From: Mycolicibacterium sp. P9-22
GTDB lineage: Bacteria > Actinomycetota > Actinomycetes > Mycobacteriales > Mycobacteriaceae
DNA length: 64,000 nucleotides
NCBI RefSeq assembly: GCF_008329585.1
Contig: NZ_NPKP01000001.1
Location: forward strand, 248,001 to 312,000
Reading direction: 5' to 3'
Numbering within the stretch: position 1 is the stretch's first letter; each line of letters begins with the position of its first letter. Both the position numbers and the translations under genes were made by a program. The notes under the pieces are model-generated. The model was not told where the DNA came from, did not search any database, and saw nothing but the letters and a program-made list of their open reading frames with translations. This document shows positions 29,665 through 37,394 of this stretch, piece by piece.

Positions 29665-30620
29665 GTGCCATTGCCACCGTGGATATCTCGCGCTGGTATG
29701 CCGGCGGGGACGACGCCGACGCGTTGGCGGCCGAGGTCGACGAGGGCCTGCAGCGGGCCGGGTTCATCGTGGTCACCGGTCACGGTGTCGACGCCGGGTT
29801 GGCCGCTCGGGTCCGGGCGGCGAGCCGGGAGTTCTTCGCACTGCCCGACGAGGTGAAACAACGCTATTCGGTGCCGGTCGGGGGGCACGGCTGGATCGGT
29901 CCCGGTGCGGAGGCCAACGCCTACGCCGAGGGCACCGAGACGCCGCCCGATTTGAAGGAGAGCTTCAGCCTGGGTGCCGAAACCGTGACCGGTGACCCGG
30001 AGGTGGACCGAATCTGGTTCGCGCCCAACGTCTGGCCGGCCGAGGTGGCGCACCTGCAGAGCCTGGTCGACGAGTACACCACGGCCATGCACCGGCTTTC
30101 CGATGACCTGCTGGCCTTGTTCGCGCGCGCGCTGGGCTTGTCCGACAACCCGTTCGTGGCGCTGGCGAGCCGGCCGACCTGGACGATGAACATCAACCAT
30201 TACCCGCCGGTGAGCGTGGTCGGCGAGCCCGAGCCTGGGCAGTTCCGGATCGGCCCGCACACCGATTTCGGCACCGTCACCGTGTTGGACCGCGAACCGG
30301 GGGCCGGTGGCCTACAGGTGTATTCGGAGGCCGGAGGCTGGGAGGACGCGCCGTGGGAGCCCGGCGCGCTGACCGTCAACATCGGTGATCTGCTGGAGTA
30401 CTGGAGTGGGCGGCGCTGGCCCTCGGGGCGGCACCGGGTACTGCCGCCGCAACCGCATGCCCCCGAAGAGGATCTGGTGTCGTTGATCTATTTCTACGAG
30501 GCGAACCACGATGCGATCGTCACACCGCTGGAGCCGCCGATCGGGCGGGTGTCCGGGCTGGATCCGGTGACGTCGGCCGATTTCATCAAGGAACGGCTCG
30601 ACGCCATCACCGTCGCCTGA
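29661..30620 (+). CDS. 2-oxoglutarate/Fe(II) dioxygenase of the isopenicillin N synthase-like family
   Basis: 319 aa. The N-terminal DIOX_N region (GFIVVTGHGVD, REFFALPDEVKQRY) precedes the jelly roll with iron ligands HTDFGTVTVL (His, Asp) and RHRV (His), and a distal region for 2OG binding. Family members include plant hormone oxygenases and fungal thymine 7-hydroxylase. Sitting third in an operon with a pyrimidine-type permease and cytosine deaminase (ATGA overlap), it plausibly hydroxylates a pyrimidine such as thymine, but this is inference from context. It ends 2 bp before a convergent SDR. Confidence 0.85.
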   Translation: MSAIATVDISRWYAGGDDADALAAEVDEGLQRAGFIVVTGHGVDAGLAARVRAASREFFALPDEVKQRYSVPVGGHGWIGPGAEANAYAEGTETPPDLKESFSLGAETVTGDPEVDRIWFAPNVWPAEVAHLQSLVDEYTTAMHRLSDDLLALFARALGLSDNPFVALASRPTWTMNINHYPPVSVVGEPEPGQFRIGPHTDFGTVTVLDREPGAGGLQVYSEAGGWEDAPWEPGALTVNIGDLLEYWSGRRWPSGRHRVLPPQPHAPEEDLVSLIYFYEANHDAIVTPLEPPIGRVSGLDPVTSADFIKERLDAITVA

Positions 30621-30622
30621 GG

Positions 30623-31399
30623 TCACTGGGCGAATGAGAAGCCTCCGTTGACCGGAATCGTCTGTCCGGTGATCCAGGCACCCTGATCGCTGGCCAGCAA
30701 TGCCGCCAGCGGGGCAACATCGTCGGGCAGGCCCGGGCGGCGTACGACGTAGTTCTGCATGATTGCCTTGGCTTGAGAAGAATCGGGCCCGGCCCACAGC
30801 GGCTCAGTGGTCGACGTGCGCATGGTGCCCAGCGCAATGTTGTTGGCGGTGATGCCATAGCGCCCGTGCTCGAGCGCCACGGATCGGATGAACCCTGCTG
30901 CGCCCGCTTTGGACCCGGCATACACAGCCGAACTGGGATCGCCGACCCGGCCGGCATCCGAAACGATGGTGACGATGCGGCCCCATCGGGCGGCGATCAT
31001 GTTCGGCAGGACAGCACGCGTGCAGTTGAGCACGCCGTAGAGATTCACTCGCAGGTATGGTTCCCAGTCCTGCGGGGTGGAATCGGCGAAGCGTCCACGA
31101 GGGCCGAACCCGTGCGCTCCGGCATTGCCGGCGTTGTTCACCAGAATGTCGACTGAGTTCGCGCCTGCCACGGCGGACGTCGCAGCGTCGTAGTCGGTGA
31201 CGTCAAACGGTATCGACCGTGCCGCCCAGCCTGCGTCTCGCACATCAGCGACGACCTCATCGGCGAGGTCCGGCCGTAGATCGTTGACCAGGACTTCGGC
31301 TCCTGCGGACGCGAAGGCGAAGGCCAGGCCGCGCCCAACTCCCTGACCGGCGCCGGTGATCAGCGCGCGGCGCCCCGACAGATCGATATGCAGGCTCAT
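30623..31399 (-). CDS. SDR-family oxidoreductase
   Basis: 258 aa classical SDR: TGAGQGVG nucleotide-binding loop, LVNNAGNAG, active-site Ser-Tyr-Lys in VSDAG and YAGSKAG, and a C-terminal GQTIPVNGGFSF. NAD(P)-dependent oxidation of an alcohol or reduction of a ketone; substrate unknown. It diverges from a TetR gene with a palindrome in the shared promoter, so it is likely the regulator's target. Confidence 0.88.
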   Translation of the reverse strand: MSLHIDLSGRRALITGAGQGVGRGLAFAFASAGAEVLVNDLRPDLADEVVADVRDAGWAARSIPFDVTDYDAATSAVAGANSVDILVNNAGNAGAHGFGPRGRFADSTPQDWEPYLRVNLYGVLNCTRAVLPNMIAARWGRIVTIVSDAGRVGDPSSAVYAGSKAGAAGFIRSVALEHGRYGITANNIALGTMRTSTTEPLWAGPDSSQAKAIMQNYVVRRPGLPDDVAPLAALLASDQGAWITGQTIPVNGGFSFAQ

Positions 31400-31438
31400 T
31401 GGCCGAGTCTCCTCGAATCGCTGGACATTTCGCTACGA

Positions 31439-31454
31439 CTCTACGATAGTAGAG
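31439..31454. promoter_or_regulatory. Inverted repeat, probable TetR operator
   Basis: CTCTAC-GATA-GTAGAG is a perfect 6-4-6 palindrome in the 107-bp divergent promoter between the SDR (30623-31399) and the TetR gene. Confidence 0.6.
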
Positions 31455-31506
31455 AGATGCCGCGTTGTGACCTGGGCCATACCTCTATCGAGACCGGGCG
31501 CGTGTC

Positions 31507-32151
31507 GTGCCGGTGAGCGGCTACAGCGTCGAGGCCCCAGCCGGGATTCGGCGGAAGCCGGACCCCGACTCGCGGCGCCGTGAATTGTGCGATGCCGCAA
31601 TCGAACTGCTGGCCGAAGACGGCGTGAAGGGGCTGAGTCACTTGAAGGTCGATCGCCGTCTGGGCCTGCCCGACGGCACGACGTCGTTCTATTTCCGAAC
31701 CCGGTCGGCCCTGGTGCATGCGTCGGCGCGGCGCGTCGCCGAGCGAGATCTGTCCGAGCTCACCGCGGCGACCGAGCTCCAGTCGAACGCAGTACCCGGC
31801 CCGTCCGGACTTTCCAGGCTGGTGATGGCTTCGGCAACGGGCGAGCCGTTCGCGCGGACGAAGGCCCGGTACGAACTCATGCTGCAAGCCAACCGCGATC
31901 CCGATCTAGCCCTTGTGTTGGAAGGCAATTCGGAACGGTTCCTGGTGCTGATCCGCGACTTCGTCGAGCGGATGAATCCCCGGGACACCCCCATCCCGCG
32001 AGCGGTCCTCGACCAGCAGGCCTACGTTCTGACCCAGCTGATCAGCGGCATCATGCTGGCCTTCACCGCCGGCGACGACACCATCACCGACGCCGAGGAA
32101 CTCGACCGCATCATGGCCGCTGTCGTCGCCGGGATCGCCGGAGCGCACTGA
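31507..32151 (+). CDS. TetR-family transcriptional regulator
   Basis: 214 aa. The N-terminal HTH region is RRRELCDAAIELLAEDGVKGLSHLKVDRRLGLPDGTTSFYFRTR with the usual YF anchor, followed by an all-helical ligand domain. The GTG start at 31507 is chosen from frame; GTG 31513 is equally possible. It diverges from an SDR and lies upstream of an aldehyde dehydrogenase in the same direction (66 bp gap), so it may control one or both. Confidence 0.82.
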   Translation: MPVSGYSVEAPAGIRRKPDPDSRRRELCDAAIELLAEDGVKGLSHLKVDRRLGLPDGTTSFYFRTRSALVHASARRVAERDLSELTAATELQSNAVPGPSGLSRLVMASATGEPFARTKARYELMLQANRDPDLALVLEGNSERFLVLIRDFVERMNPRDTPIPRAVLDQQAYVLTQLISGIMLAFTAGDDTITDAEELDRIMAAVVAGIAGAH

Positions 32152-32216
32152 GCTCTCGGCAACGCCAAATGGAAGTCCGAACCGGCTGCCGCCGGTCCTG
32201 AATCAGGGAGTGATCG

Positions 32217-33701
32217 ATGGTCGATACGAAGCTCGAGTCCGGAGTGCTTGCCGGTGACGGTCGGATGCTGATCGGTGGTGAACTCCAGGGCACCGCGGGC
32301 GCCGCCATGTTCGACGTCGTTCACCCGGCCAGCGAGCAGGTGGTCGGTCAGGCCACCGACGGCACGGTCGACGATATGGCCCGCGCCGTCGAAGCGGCCC
32401 GGCGTGCCTTCGACGGGACCGATTGGTCGCGCGATGTCGAATTCCGGTATCACTGCCTGACACAGCTGCATGCCGCGCTGCAGAACAACAGCGAACGTCT
32501 CCGCCGGATCTTGGTCACCGAGGTGGGCTGCCCCGTGACGGTGACCGGTTCGCAGATCGAAAGTCCCATCGAGGAGGTCAGGCATTGGGCCGAGTACGGC
32601 CGGGCCTTCGACTACGTGGTGGACACCGGACTGCATGACACCCCGATGGGGCCCGCGCGCCGCCAGCTGCATCATGAGCCAGTGGGTGTGGTCGGCGCCA
32701 TCACGCCCTGGAACGTACCGTTCTATCTGAACATCGCCGAGACCATACCGGCGTTGATGGCCGGGAACACCGTGGTCCTCAAGCCGGCTCAACTCACTCC
32801 GTGGTCGGGTACCGAGTTGGGGCGCATCATCGCCGAGGACACCGATATTCCCGCCGGGGTGTTCAACGTGGTGTCCTCGAACGCCAATGAAGTCGGTGCC
32901 GCCTTGTCTGCCGACCCGTGCGTGGACATGATCACCTTCACCGGATCGACCGCCACCGGGCGGGCCGTCCTGGCAGCCGGCGCACCAACGGTGAAGAAAA
33001 CCCTTCTGGAACTGGGCGGCAAATCCGCTCACATAGTGCTCGCGGACGCCGACTTCTCTTCCGCGCTGCCCATCGCCGCGATGATGGCGTGTGTGATGTC
33101 GGGCCAATCGTGCGTGCTGCCGAGCCGGATACTGCTGCCGCGCAGTCGCTATGAGGAAGGCCTGGAGATCCTGAGGGTGTCGATGGAGAGCTTCCCGATC
33201 GGGGATCCCTGGGCACCGGGGATCATGCAAGGCCCCCAGATCAGTGATCAGCAGCGCCAGAAGGTTCTCGGGCTCATCGCCAGTGGCATCGAGTCCGGGG
33301 CGAGGCTGATCACCGGCGGAGGCATCCCGGAGAACCTGCCGGTGGGTTACTACACCGAACCGACATTGCTCGCCGATGTCGACCCGGATTCGCGCGTGGC
33401 ACAGGAGGAGATCTTCGGCCCGGTGCTGACCGTCACGCCCTATGACACCGAGGACGAGGCGATCGAAATCGCGAACAACTCGATCTACGGCCTTTCCGGT
33501 GAAGTCTCCGGCGGCGATGTGGAACGGGCACTGGCCGTCGCGAAGCGCATCCGCACCGGCAATGTGTCGATCAACGCCAAGAGCCATTTCGGCATCAACA
33601 GCCCGTTCGGCGGGACCGGCCAGTCGGGCCTCGGCTACCGCAACGGTGCGGAGGGCTACCGGGAGTATTTGGCGATCAAGACGATCGGGCTCCCGGAATG
33701 A
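32217..33701 (+). CDS. NAD(P)-dependent aldehyde dehydrogenase
   Basis: 494 aa ALDH superfamily: oxyanion Asn in TPWNVPFYLN, VLKPAQLTP, TGSTATGRAV, catalytic Glu in LELGGKSAH, and catalytic Cys in MSGQSCVLPSR (usual GQxC). The C-terminal FGGTGQSGLGYRNG is a typical tetramer-interface end. GGGAGTG precedes the ATG. Oxidises an aldehyde to an acid. The F420-type LLM gene starts 43 bp after it and is likely co-transcribed. Confidence 0.9.
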   Translation: MVDTKLESGVLAGDGRMLIGGELQGTAGAAMFDVVHPASEQVVGQATDGTVDDMARAVEAARRAFDGTDWSRDVEFRYHCLTQLHAALQNNSERLRRILVTEVGCPVTVTGSQIESPIEEVRHWAEYGRAFDYVVDTGLHDTPMGPARRQLHHEPVGVVGAITPWNVPFYLNIAETIPALMAGNTVVLKPAQLTPWSGTELGRIIAEDTDIPAGVFNVVSSNANEVGAALSADPCVDMITFTGSTATGRAVLAAGAPTVKKTLLELGGKSAHIVLADADFSSALPIAAMMACVMSGQSCVLPSRILLPRSRYEEGLEILRVSMESFPIGDPWAPGIMQGPQISDQQRQKVLGLIASGIESGARLITGGGIPENLPVGYYTEPTLLADVDPDSRVAQEEIFGPVLTVTPYDTEDEAIEIANNSIYGLSGEVSGGDVERALAVAKRIRTGNVSINAKSHFGINSPFGGTGQSGLGYRNGAEGYREYLAIKTIGLPE

Positions 33702-33744
33702 ACGACGGGACCGCCGTGTTCCATCCCGGCCGGACGACCAACGC

Positions 33745-34665
33745 GTGAAGTTCGCGTTCGGGTTGCCTCACACGTTGCGGATCAAGGCGATGATGCAGCC
33801 GTGGGAGGCGGACGTGACCGGCGCCGACCAGACCCGAATGGTCAAGCTCGCCGACGAACTGGGCTACGACATGGTGGCGGTACCAGAACATTTCGTCATT
33901 CCACGCGACCACGTGGAGGTGTCCGGGCCGCACTATTTTCATGCGGCTTCAGCACAGGCCTACATCGCCGGAGCCACCGAACGCATCATGGTGAACTCGT
34001 GCATCACCATCCTGCCGCTGCAGAATCCGATCGTGCTCGGCAAGGCCCTGGCCACCGCCGACTGGTTGAGCAGCGGCCGAATGATGATATCGGTGGGTGT
34101 CGGATGGCTGGAGGAGGAATTCGACGCCGTTGGTGTCCCATTCCGCGAACGCGGCCGGATCTGCGACGAGTATCTGGCAGCGATGATCGAGTTGTGGACG
34201 AGTGAAGCTCCGGAGTTCGAGGGCAAATACGTCTCGTTTCGCGATATCGCGTTCGAGCCCAAACCCGTTCACCGGCCGCATATCCCCATCTGGATCGGCG
34301 GCGATGTCGACGCCTCGCTGAAGCGTGCCGCGCGATTCGGTTCCGGCTGGTGGCCCTTCTTGAGCAATCCCGACGATATTCCGGCCCGCCTGGACTTCAT
34401 CACGTCGCAACCGACATTCGTCGACAAACCCTTCGACGTGATGTACCCGGTCAAAGCCCCACCCATCAACGCCCGCCACGAAGCCGTCGGCGACGCTGCG
34501 GACCGCCACGCCATGAGCGTCGACCAGATCGTGGACCGGTTGGGCAGACTGGCAGAACTGGGTGTCACGGTCAGCTCGGTGCCCCCGCAAGGAGTGCGCG
34601 ATATCGAGGGCTACCTGGACTTCGCGCGCTGGGTGATCGAGGAGATCAAGCCCAGGGTCGGCTGA
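33745..34665 (+). CDS. LLM-class oxidoreductase, probably F420-dependent
   Basis: 306 aa bacterial luciferase-like TIM barrel: MVKLADELGYDMVAVPEHF near the N-terminus, SGRMMISVGVGWLEEEFDAVGVPFRERG and PHIPIWIGGDVDASLKRAARFGSGWWP. This pattern matches the TIGR03619-like F420-dependent subgroup. The start is GTG 33745 (KFAFGLPHTLR); the frame runs far upstream inside the ALDH gene but the fold begins here. It could be F420- or FMN-dependent; context with ALDH suggests oxidation of a small organic substrate. Confidence 0.82.
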   Translation: MKFAFGLPHTLRIKAMMQPWEADVTGADQTRMVKLADELGYDMVAVPEHFVIPRDHVEVSGPHYFHAASAQAYIAGATERIMVNSCITILPLQNPIVLGKALATADWLSSGRMMISVGVGWLEEEFDAVGVPFRERGRICDEYLAAMIELWTSEAPEFEGKYVSFRDIAFEPKPVHRPHIPIWIGGDVDASLKRAARFGSGWWPFLSNPDDIPARLDFITSQPTFVDKPFDVMYPVKAPPINARHEAVGDAADRHAMSVDQIVDRLGRLAELGVTVSSVPPQGVRDIEGYLDFARWVIEEIKPRVG

Positions 34666-34669
34666 GCGC

Positions 34670-35410
34670 TCAGCCCTGAACCGTCGGCCGGATCGAGAGT
34701 TCGCCGATCTCGACCTCCCAGGGCTGATCGATGACGAACTCGACCGTTCGGGCGATGGCCTCGGGATCGATCCCGAATGTCCCCATCGTTGCGTCGATCT
34801 CGGCGCGGATGCCCGGATCGGTGATGGACTCCCCGAAATCGGTGCGCACCACGCCCGGCGAGATGGCGGTGGTCTTCAGCGTCCCGTCGGTGGACTCCTG
34901 ACGCAGCCCCTCCAGCAGGGTGCGCACCGCGTTCTTGGTCGCCGCGTACACCGCCATGGTCGGCACGATCTTGATCCCCGCGGTCGAGACGATGGTGACG
35001 AAGTGACCACCGCCCTGCTCCTGAAAAACGGGCAGGGCGGCGTCGATTCCGTGCAGCACGCCGCGCAGGTTGACGTCGATCATCGCGTTCCAGTCCCCGC
35101 GGCGGCGGTCGGTCATCGGCGAAATCGGGCCGATCCCGGCATTGCTCACCAGTACGTCCAGCCGTCCGAACTCGGTGACGGCCGTTTCGACCAGGCGTTG
35201 CAGATCCTCGGCGCGGGTGACATCCACGGTGACCGCACGGGCCCGGCCCCCGGCCGCGCGGATTTCCGCGGCCAGCGTGTCGAGCCGGTCGGCGCGGCGG
35301 GCGCCGAGCACGACGGTGGCCCCGCAGCCGGCCAGTCGGCGCGCCGTGGCCGCTCCGATACCGCTGCTGGCGCCCGTTATCGCCACCACCTTGTCGGCGA
35401 GGGAATCCAT
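34670..35410 (-). CDS. SDR-family oxidoreductase
   Basis: 246 aa classical SDR: TGASSGIG, LVSNAGIGPIS, Ser in VSTAG, YAATKNA with catalytic Tyr and Lys, and a C-terminal end typical of the YdfG/serine-3-dehydrogenase-like group (DVNLRGVLHGIDAALP). A strong AGGAGG lies upstream of ATG 35410. Divergent from the TetR gene with two operator palindromes between them, so repression by that TetR is likely. Confidence 0.88.
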   Translation of the reverse strand: MDSLADKVVAITGASSGIGAATARRLAGCGATVVLGARRADRLDTLAAEIRAAGGRARAVTVDVTRAEDLQRLVETAVTEFGRLDVLVSNAGIGPISPMTDRRRGDWNAMIDVNLRGVLHGIDAALPVFQEQGGGHFVTIVSTAGIKIVPTMAVYAATKNAVRTLLEGLRQESTDGTLKTTAISPGVVRTDFGESITDPGIRAEIDATMGTFGIDPEAIARTVEFVIDQPWEVEIGELSIRPTVQG

Positions 35411-35431
35411 CGTTAACCTCCTGAGTCGAAG

Positions 35432-35446
35432 CGGACAAACTGTCCG
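35432..35446. promoter_or_regulatory. TetR operator copy 1
   Basis: CGGACA-AAC-TGTCCG, a perfect 6-3-6 inverted repeat, 22 bp upstream of the SDR start. It pairs with the copy at 35459-35473, spaced 27 bp. Confidence 0.75.
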
Positions 35447-35452
35447 ATTCCA

Positions 35453-35458
35453 TATAAT
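35453..35458 (+). promoter_or_regulatory. Consensus -10 box between two operators
   Basis: TATAAT, a perfect sigma-A -10 hexamer, lies exactly between the two CGGACA palindromes, so bound repressor would cover the promoter of the TetR gene. The overlapping minus-strand sequence is also AT-rich and may serve the SDR gene. Confidence 0.6.
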
Positions 35459-35473
35459 CGGACAAAATGTCCG
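35459..35473. promoter_or_regulatory. TetR operator copy 2
   Basis: CGGACA-AAA-TGTCCG, same arms as copy 1 with a different 3-bp spacer, located just upstream of the TetR gene start. Confidence 0.75.
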
Positions 35474-35491
35474 TTTTCAAGGCGAAAGGCG

Positions 35492-36040
35492 TTGAGGGTT
35501 TTGTCCGAGCGCACCGATGCCGCACGCAACCGGGCGGTGATCATCGAGGCCGCGCGGCAACTGATCACGCAACCCGGAGAGCTCAAGCTCAGCGCGGTCG
35601 CCCGGCAGGCCGGCGTCGGGCAGGCAACGCTCTACCGTCATTTCGCCACCCGTGACGAGCTGGTCCGCGCGCTCTATGACGGGGAGATCGACGAGCTCGT
35701 CGCCCTGGCCTACGCATTGGTCGATGAGCACCCGCCGCGCGAGGCGCTCAAGCTGTGGTTCACCGAACTCGCGGCCTACGCGCGGGTGAAGTTCGGGGTG
35801 ATCGCCGCGGTGGAGGCTTCGGTGTGGCAGGACATCGGGGCGCAGACGATGGGCAAGCTCGGCACCGCGCTCGACGCCTTGCTGGCGGCCGGTCGCGCGG
35901 CCGGAGTGCTGCGTGGTGATGTCGACTCGCGCGACGTGATCCTGCTGTCGTGGTTCCTCGCCCACGTCGAGGATGGCGAATGGGCGCAGCGCACCCCACG
36001 TCTGCTCGACGTGTTGCTCGACGGTCTGGTGGCTCGCTGA
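35492..36040 (+). CDS. TetR-family transcriptional regulator
   Basis: 182 aa. HTH region RNRAVIIEAARQLITQ, LSAVARQAGVGQATLYRHFATRDEL is a textbook TetR N-terminus; the remaining helices resemble the C-terminal SdpR/TetR_C domains. It probably starts with TTG at 35492 or the in-frame TTG at 35501; no ATG or GTG fits. It diverges from the SDR gene and is flanked by two CGGACA-N3-TGTCCG palindromes, implying autoregulation. It is the last gene before core synteny resumes at rpiB. Confidence 0.85.
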   Translation: MRVLSERTDAARNRAVIIEAARQLITQPGELKLSAVARQAGVGQATLYRHFATRDELVRALYDGEIDELVALAYALVDEHPPREALKLWFTELAAYARVKFGVIAAVEASVWQDIGAQTMGKLGTALDALLAAGRAAGVLRGDVDSRDVILLSWFLAHVEDGEWAQRTPRLLDVLLDGLVAR

Positions 36041-36073
36041 TCGACCGTGCGAGCGGACGCTAGGGTTACCGCC

Positions 36074-36553
36074 ATGCGCGTCTACATCGGTGCCGACCAC
36101 GCCGGATTCGAGTTCAAGAAGACCATCATCGAGCATCTCAAGAGCAACGGCCACGAGCCGATCGACTGCGGTGCCTACGTCTACGACGCCGAGGACGACT
36201 ACCCGGCGTTCTGCATCGATACCGCGGTCAAGACCGTCGCCGACCCGGACAGCCTGGGCATCGTGCTCGGCGGTTCGGGCAACGGCGAGCAGATCGCCGC
36301 GAACAAGGTGCCCGGCGCCCGGTGCGCGCTCGCCTGGAGTGTGGAGACCGCGCAGCTGGCACGCCAGCACAACAAGGCCCAGCTCATCGGCCTCGGCGGC
36401 CGGATGCACAGCGAGGAGGAAGCGCTCGCCATCGTCGACGCCTTCCTGTCGACGCCCTGGTCGGAGGCCGAACGCCACCAGCGCCGCATCGACATCCTGG
36501 CCGCCTACGAGGTCGATCACATCGCACCTCCGGTGCCCGGCGCACCCGCCTAG
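36074..36553 (+). CDS. rpiB: Ribose-5-phosphate isomerase B
   Basis: 159 aa (Rv2465c is 162 aa). RpiB/LacAB fold: start MRVYIGADHAGFEFKK with the substrate-binding DHAG, DCGAYVYDAEDDYP, and GGSGNGEQIAANKVPG anion hole. In mycobacteria the catalytic Cys of E. coli RpiB is replaced by Ser, consistent with GGSGNG here. Interconverts ribose-5-phosphate and ribulose-5-phosphate in the pentose phosphate pathway. The next gene, nei, starts 2 bp after the stop. Confidence 0.95.
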   Translation: MRVYIGADHAGFEFKKTIIEHLKSNGHEPIDCGAYVYDAEDDYPAFCIDTAVKTVADPDSLGIVLGGSGNGEQIAANKVPGARCALAWSVETAQLARQHNKAQLIGLGGRMHSEEEALAIVDAFLSTPWSEAERHQRRIDILAAYEVDHIAPPVPGAPA

Positions 36554-36555
36554 AC

Positions 36556-37350
36556 GTGCCCGAGGGGCATACCCTGCACCGGCTCGCCCGGCTGCATCAG
36601 AAGCGGTTCGGTCGTAAACCCGTCATCGTGACCAGCCCGCAACAGCGTTTCGCCGAGGGGGCCGACGCGGTCAACGGCCGCGTGCTGCGCCGCGCCGATG
36701 CCTGGGGCAAGCACCTGTTCCACCATTACGACGGCGGCCATGTGGTGCACGTGCATCTCGGTCTCTACGGCACCTTCACCGAGGCGCCGCTCCCGCTCGA
36801 CGAGCCGGTCGGGCAGGTCCGGATGCGGATGATCGGCACCGAGTACGGCACCGACCTGCGTGGGCCCACGGTGTGCGAGATCATCGACGCCGGTGCCGTC
36901 GACGACGTGGTGGCGCGACTGGGCCCCGACCCGTTGCGACCGGACGCCGACCCGGCATCGGCCTGGAAGCGAATCGCCAAATCCCGCAGGACCATCGGTG
37001 GCCTACTGATGGATCAGACGATCATCGCCGGGGTCGGCAACGTGTACCGCAGTGAACTGCTCTACCGCCACCACATCGACCCGTTCCGGCCAGGCACCCA
37101 GATCGACGCCGACGAGTTCGCCGCCATGTGGGCCGATCTGGTGGCCCTGATGAAGGTCGGTGTGCGCCGCGGCAAGATCGTGGTGGTACTCCCCGAACAC
37201 GACCACGGCGCACCGTCATACCGGCCCGGCCGGCCGCGGACCTACGTCTACCGCCGCGCCGGCGACGCCTGCCGGGTGTGCGGCACAACGGTGCGGACGG
37301 CAGAACTGGAGGCGCGCAACGTGTTCTGGTGCCCCACCTGCCAGACCTGA
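36556..37350 (+). CDS. nei: Fpg/Nei-family DNA glycosylase (Nei2 type)
   Basis: 264 aa beginning PEGHTLHRLA after the initiator Met, so Pro2 and Glu3 of the family are in place. Lesion-site helix-two-turn-helix MDQTIIAGVGNVYRSELLY and a C-terminal zinc finger (CRVC and CPTC) are complete. It removes oxidised bases and nicks the abasic site. GTG start 2 bp after rpiB, as in Rv2465c-Rv2464c. A hairpin follows the stop. Confidence 0.93.
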   Translation: MPEGHTLHRLARLHQKRFGRKPVIVTSPQQRFAEGADAVNGRVLRRADAWGKHLFHHYDGGHVVHVHLGLYGTFTEAPLPLDEPVGQVRMRMIGTEYGTDLRGPTVCEIIDAGAVDDVVARLGPDPLRPDADPASAWKRIAKSRRTIGGLLMDQTIIAGVGNVYRSELLYRHHIDPFRPGTQIDADEFAAMWADLVALMKVGVRRGKIVVVLPEHDHGAPSYRPGRPRTYVYRRAGDACRVCGTTVRTAELEARNVFWCPTCQT

Positions 37351-37355
37351 CACGA

Positions 37356-37378
37356 GGTCAGCGCCGACGCCGCTGACC
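37356..37378 (+). terminator. Hairpin after nei
   Basis: GGTCAGCG (37356-37363) and CGCTGACC (37371-37378) form a perfect 8-bp stem with a 7-nt loop, without a T-run. It lies in the 44-bp gap before the antiporter gene. Confidence 0.55.
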
Positions 37379-37394
37379 GGGGAGAATCTGTCGA

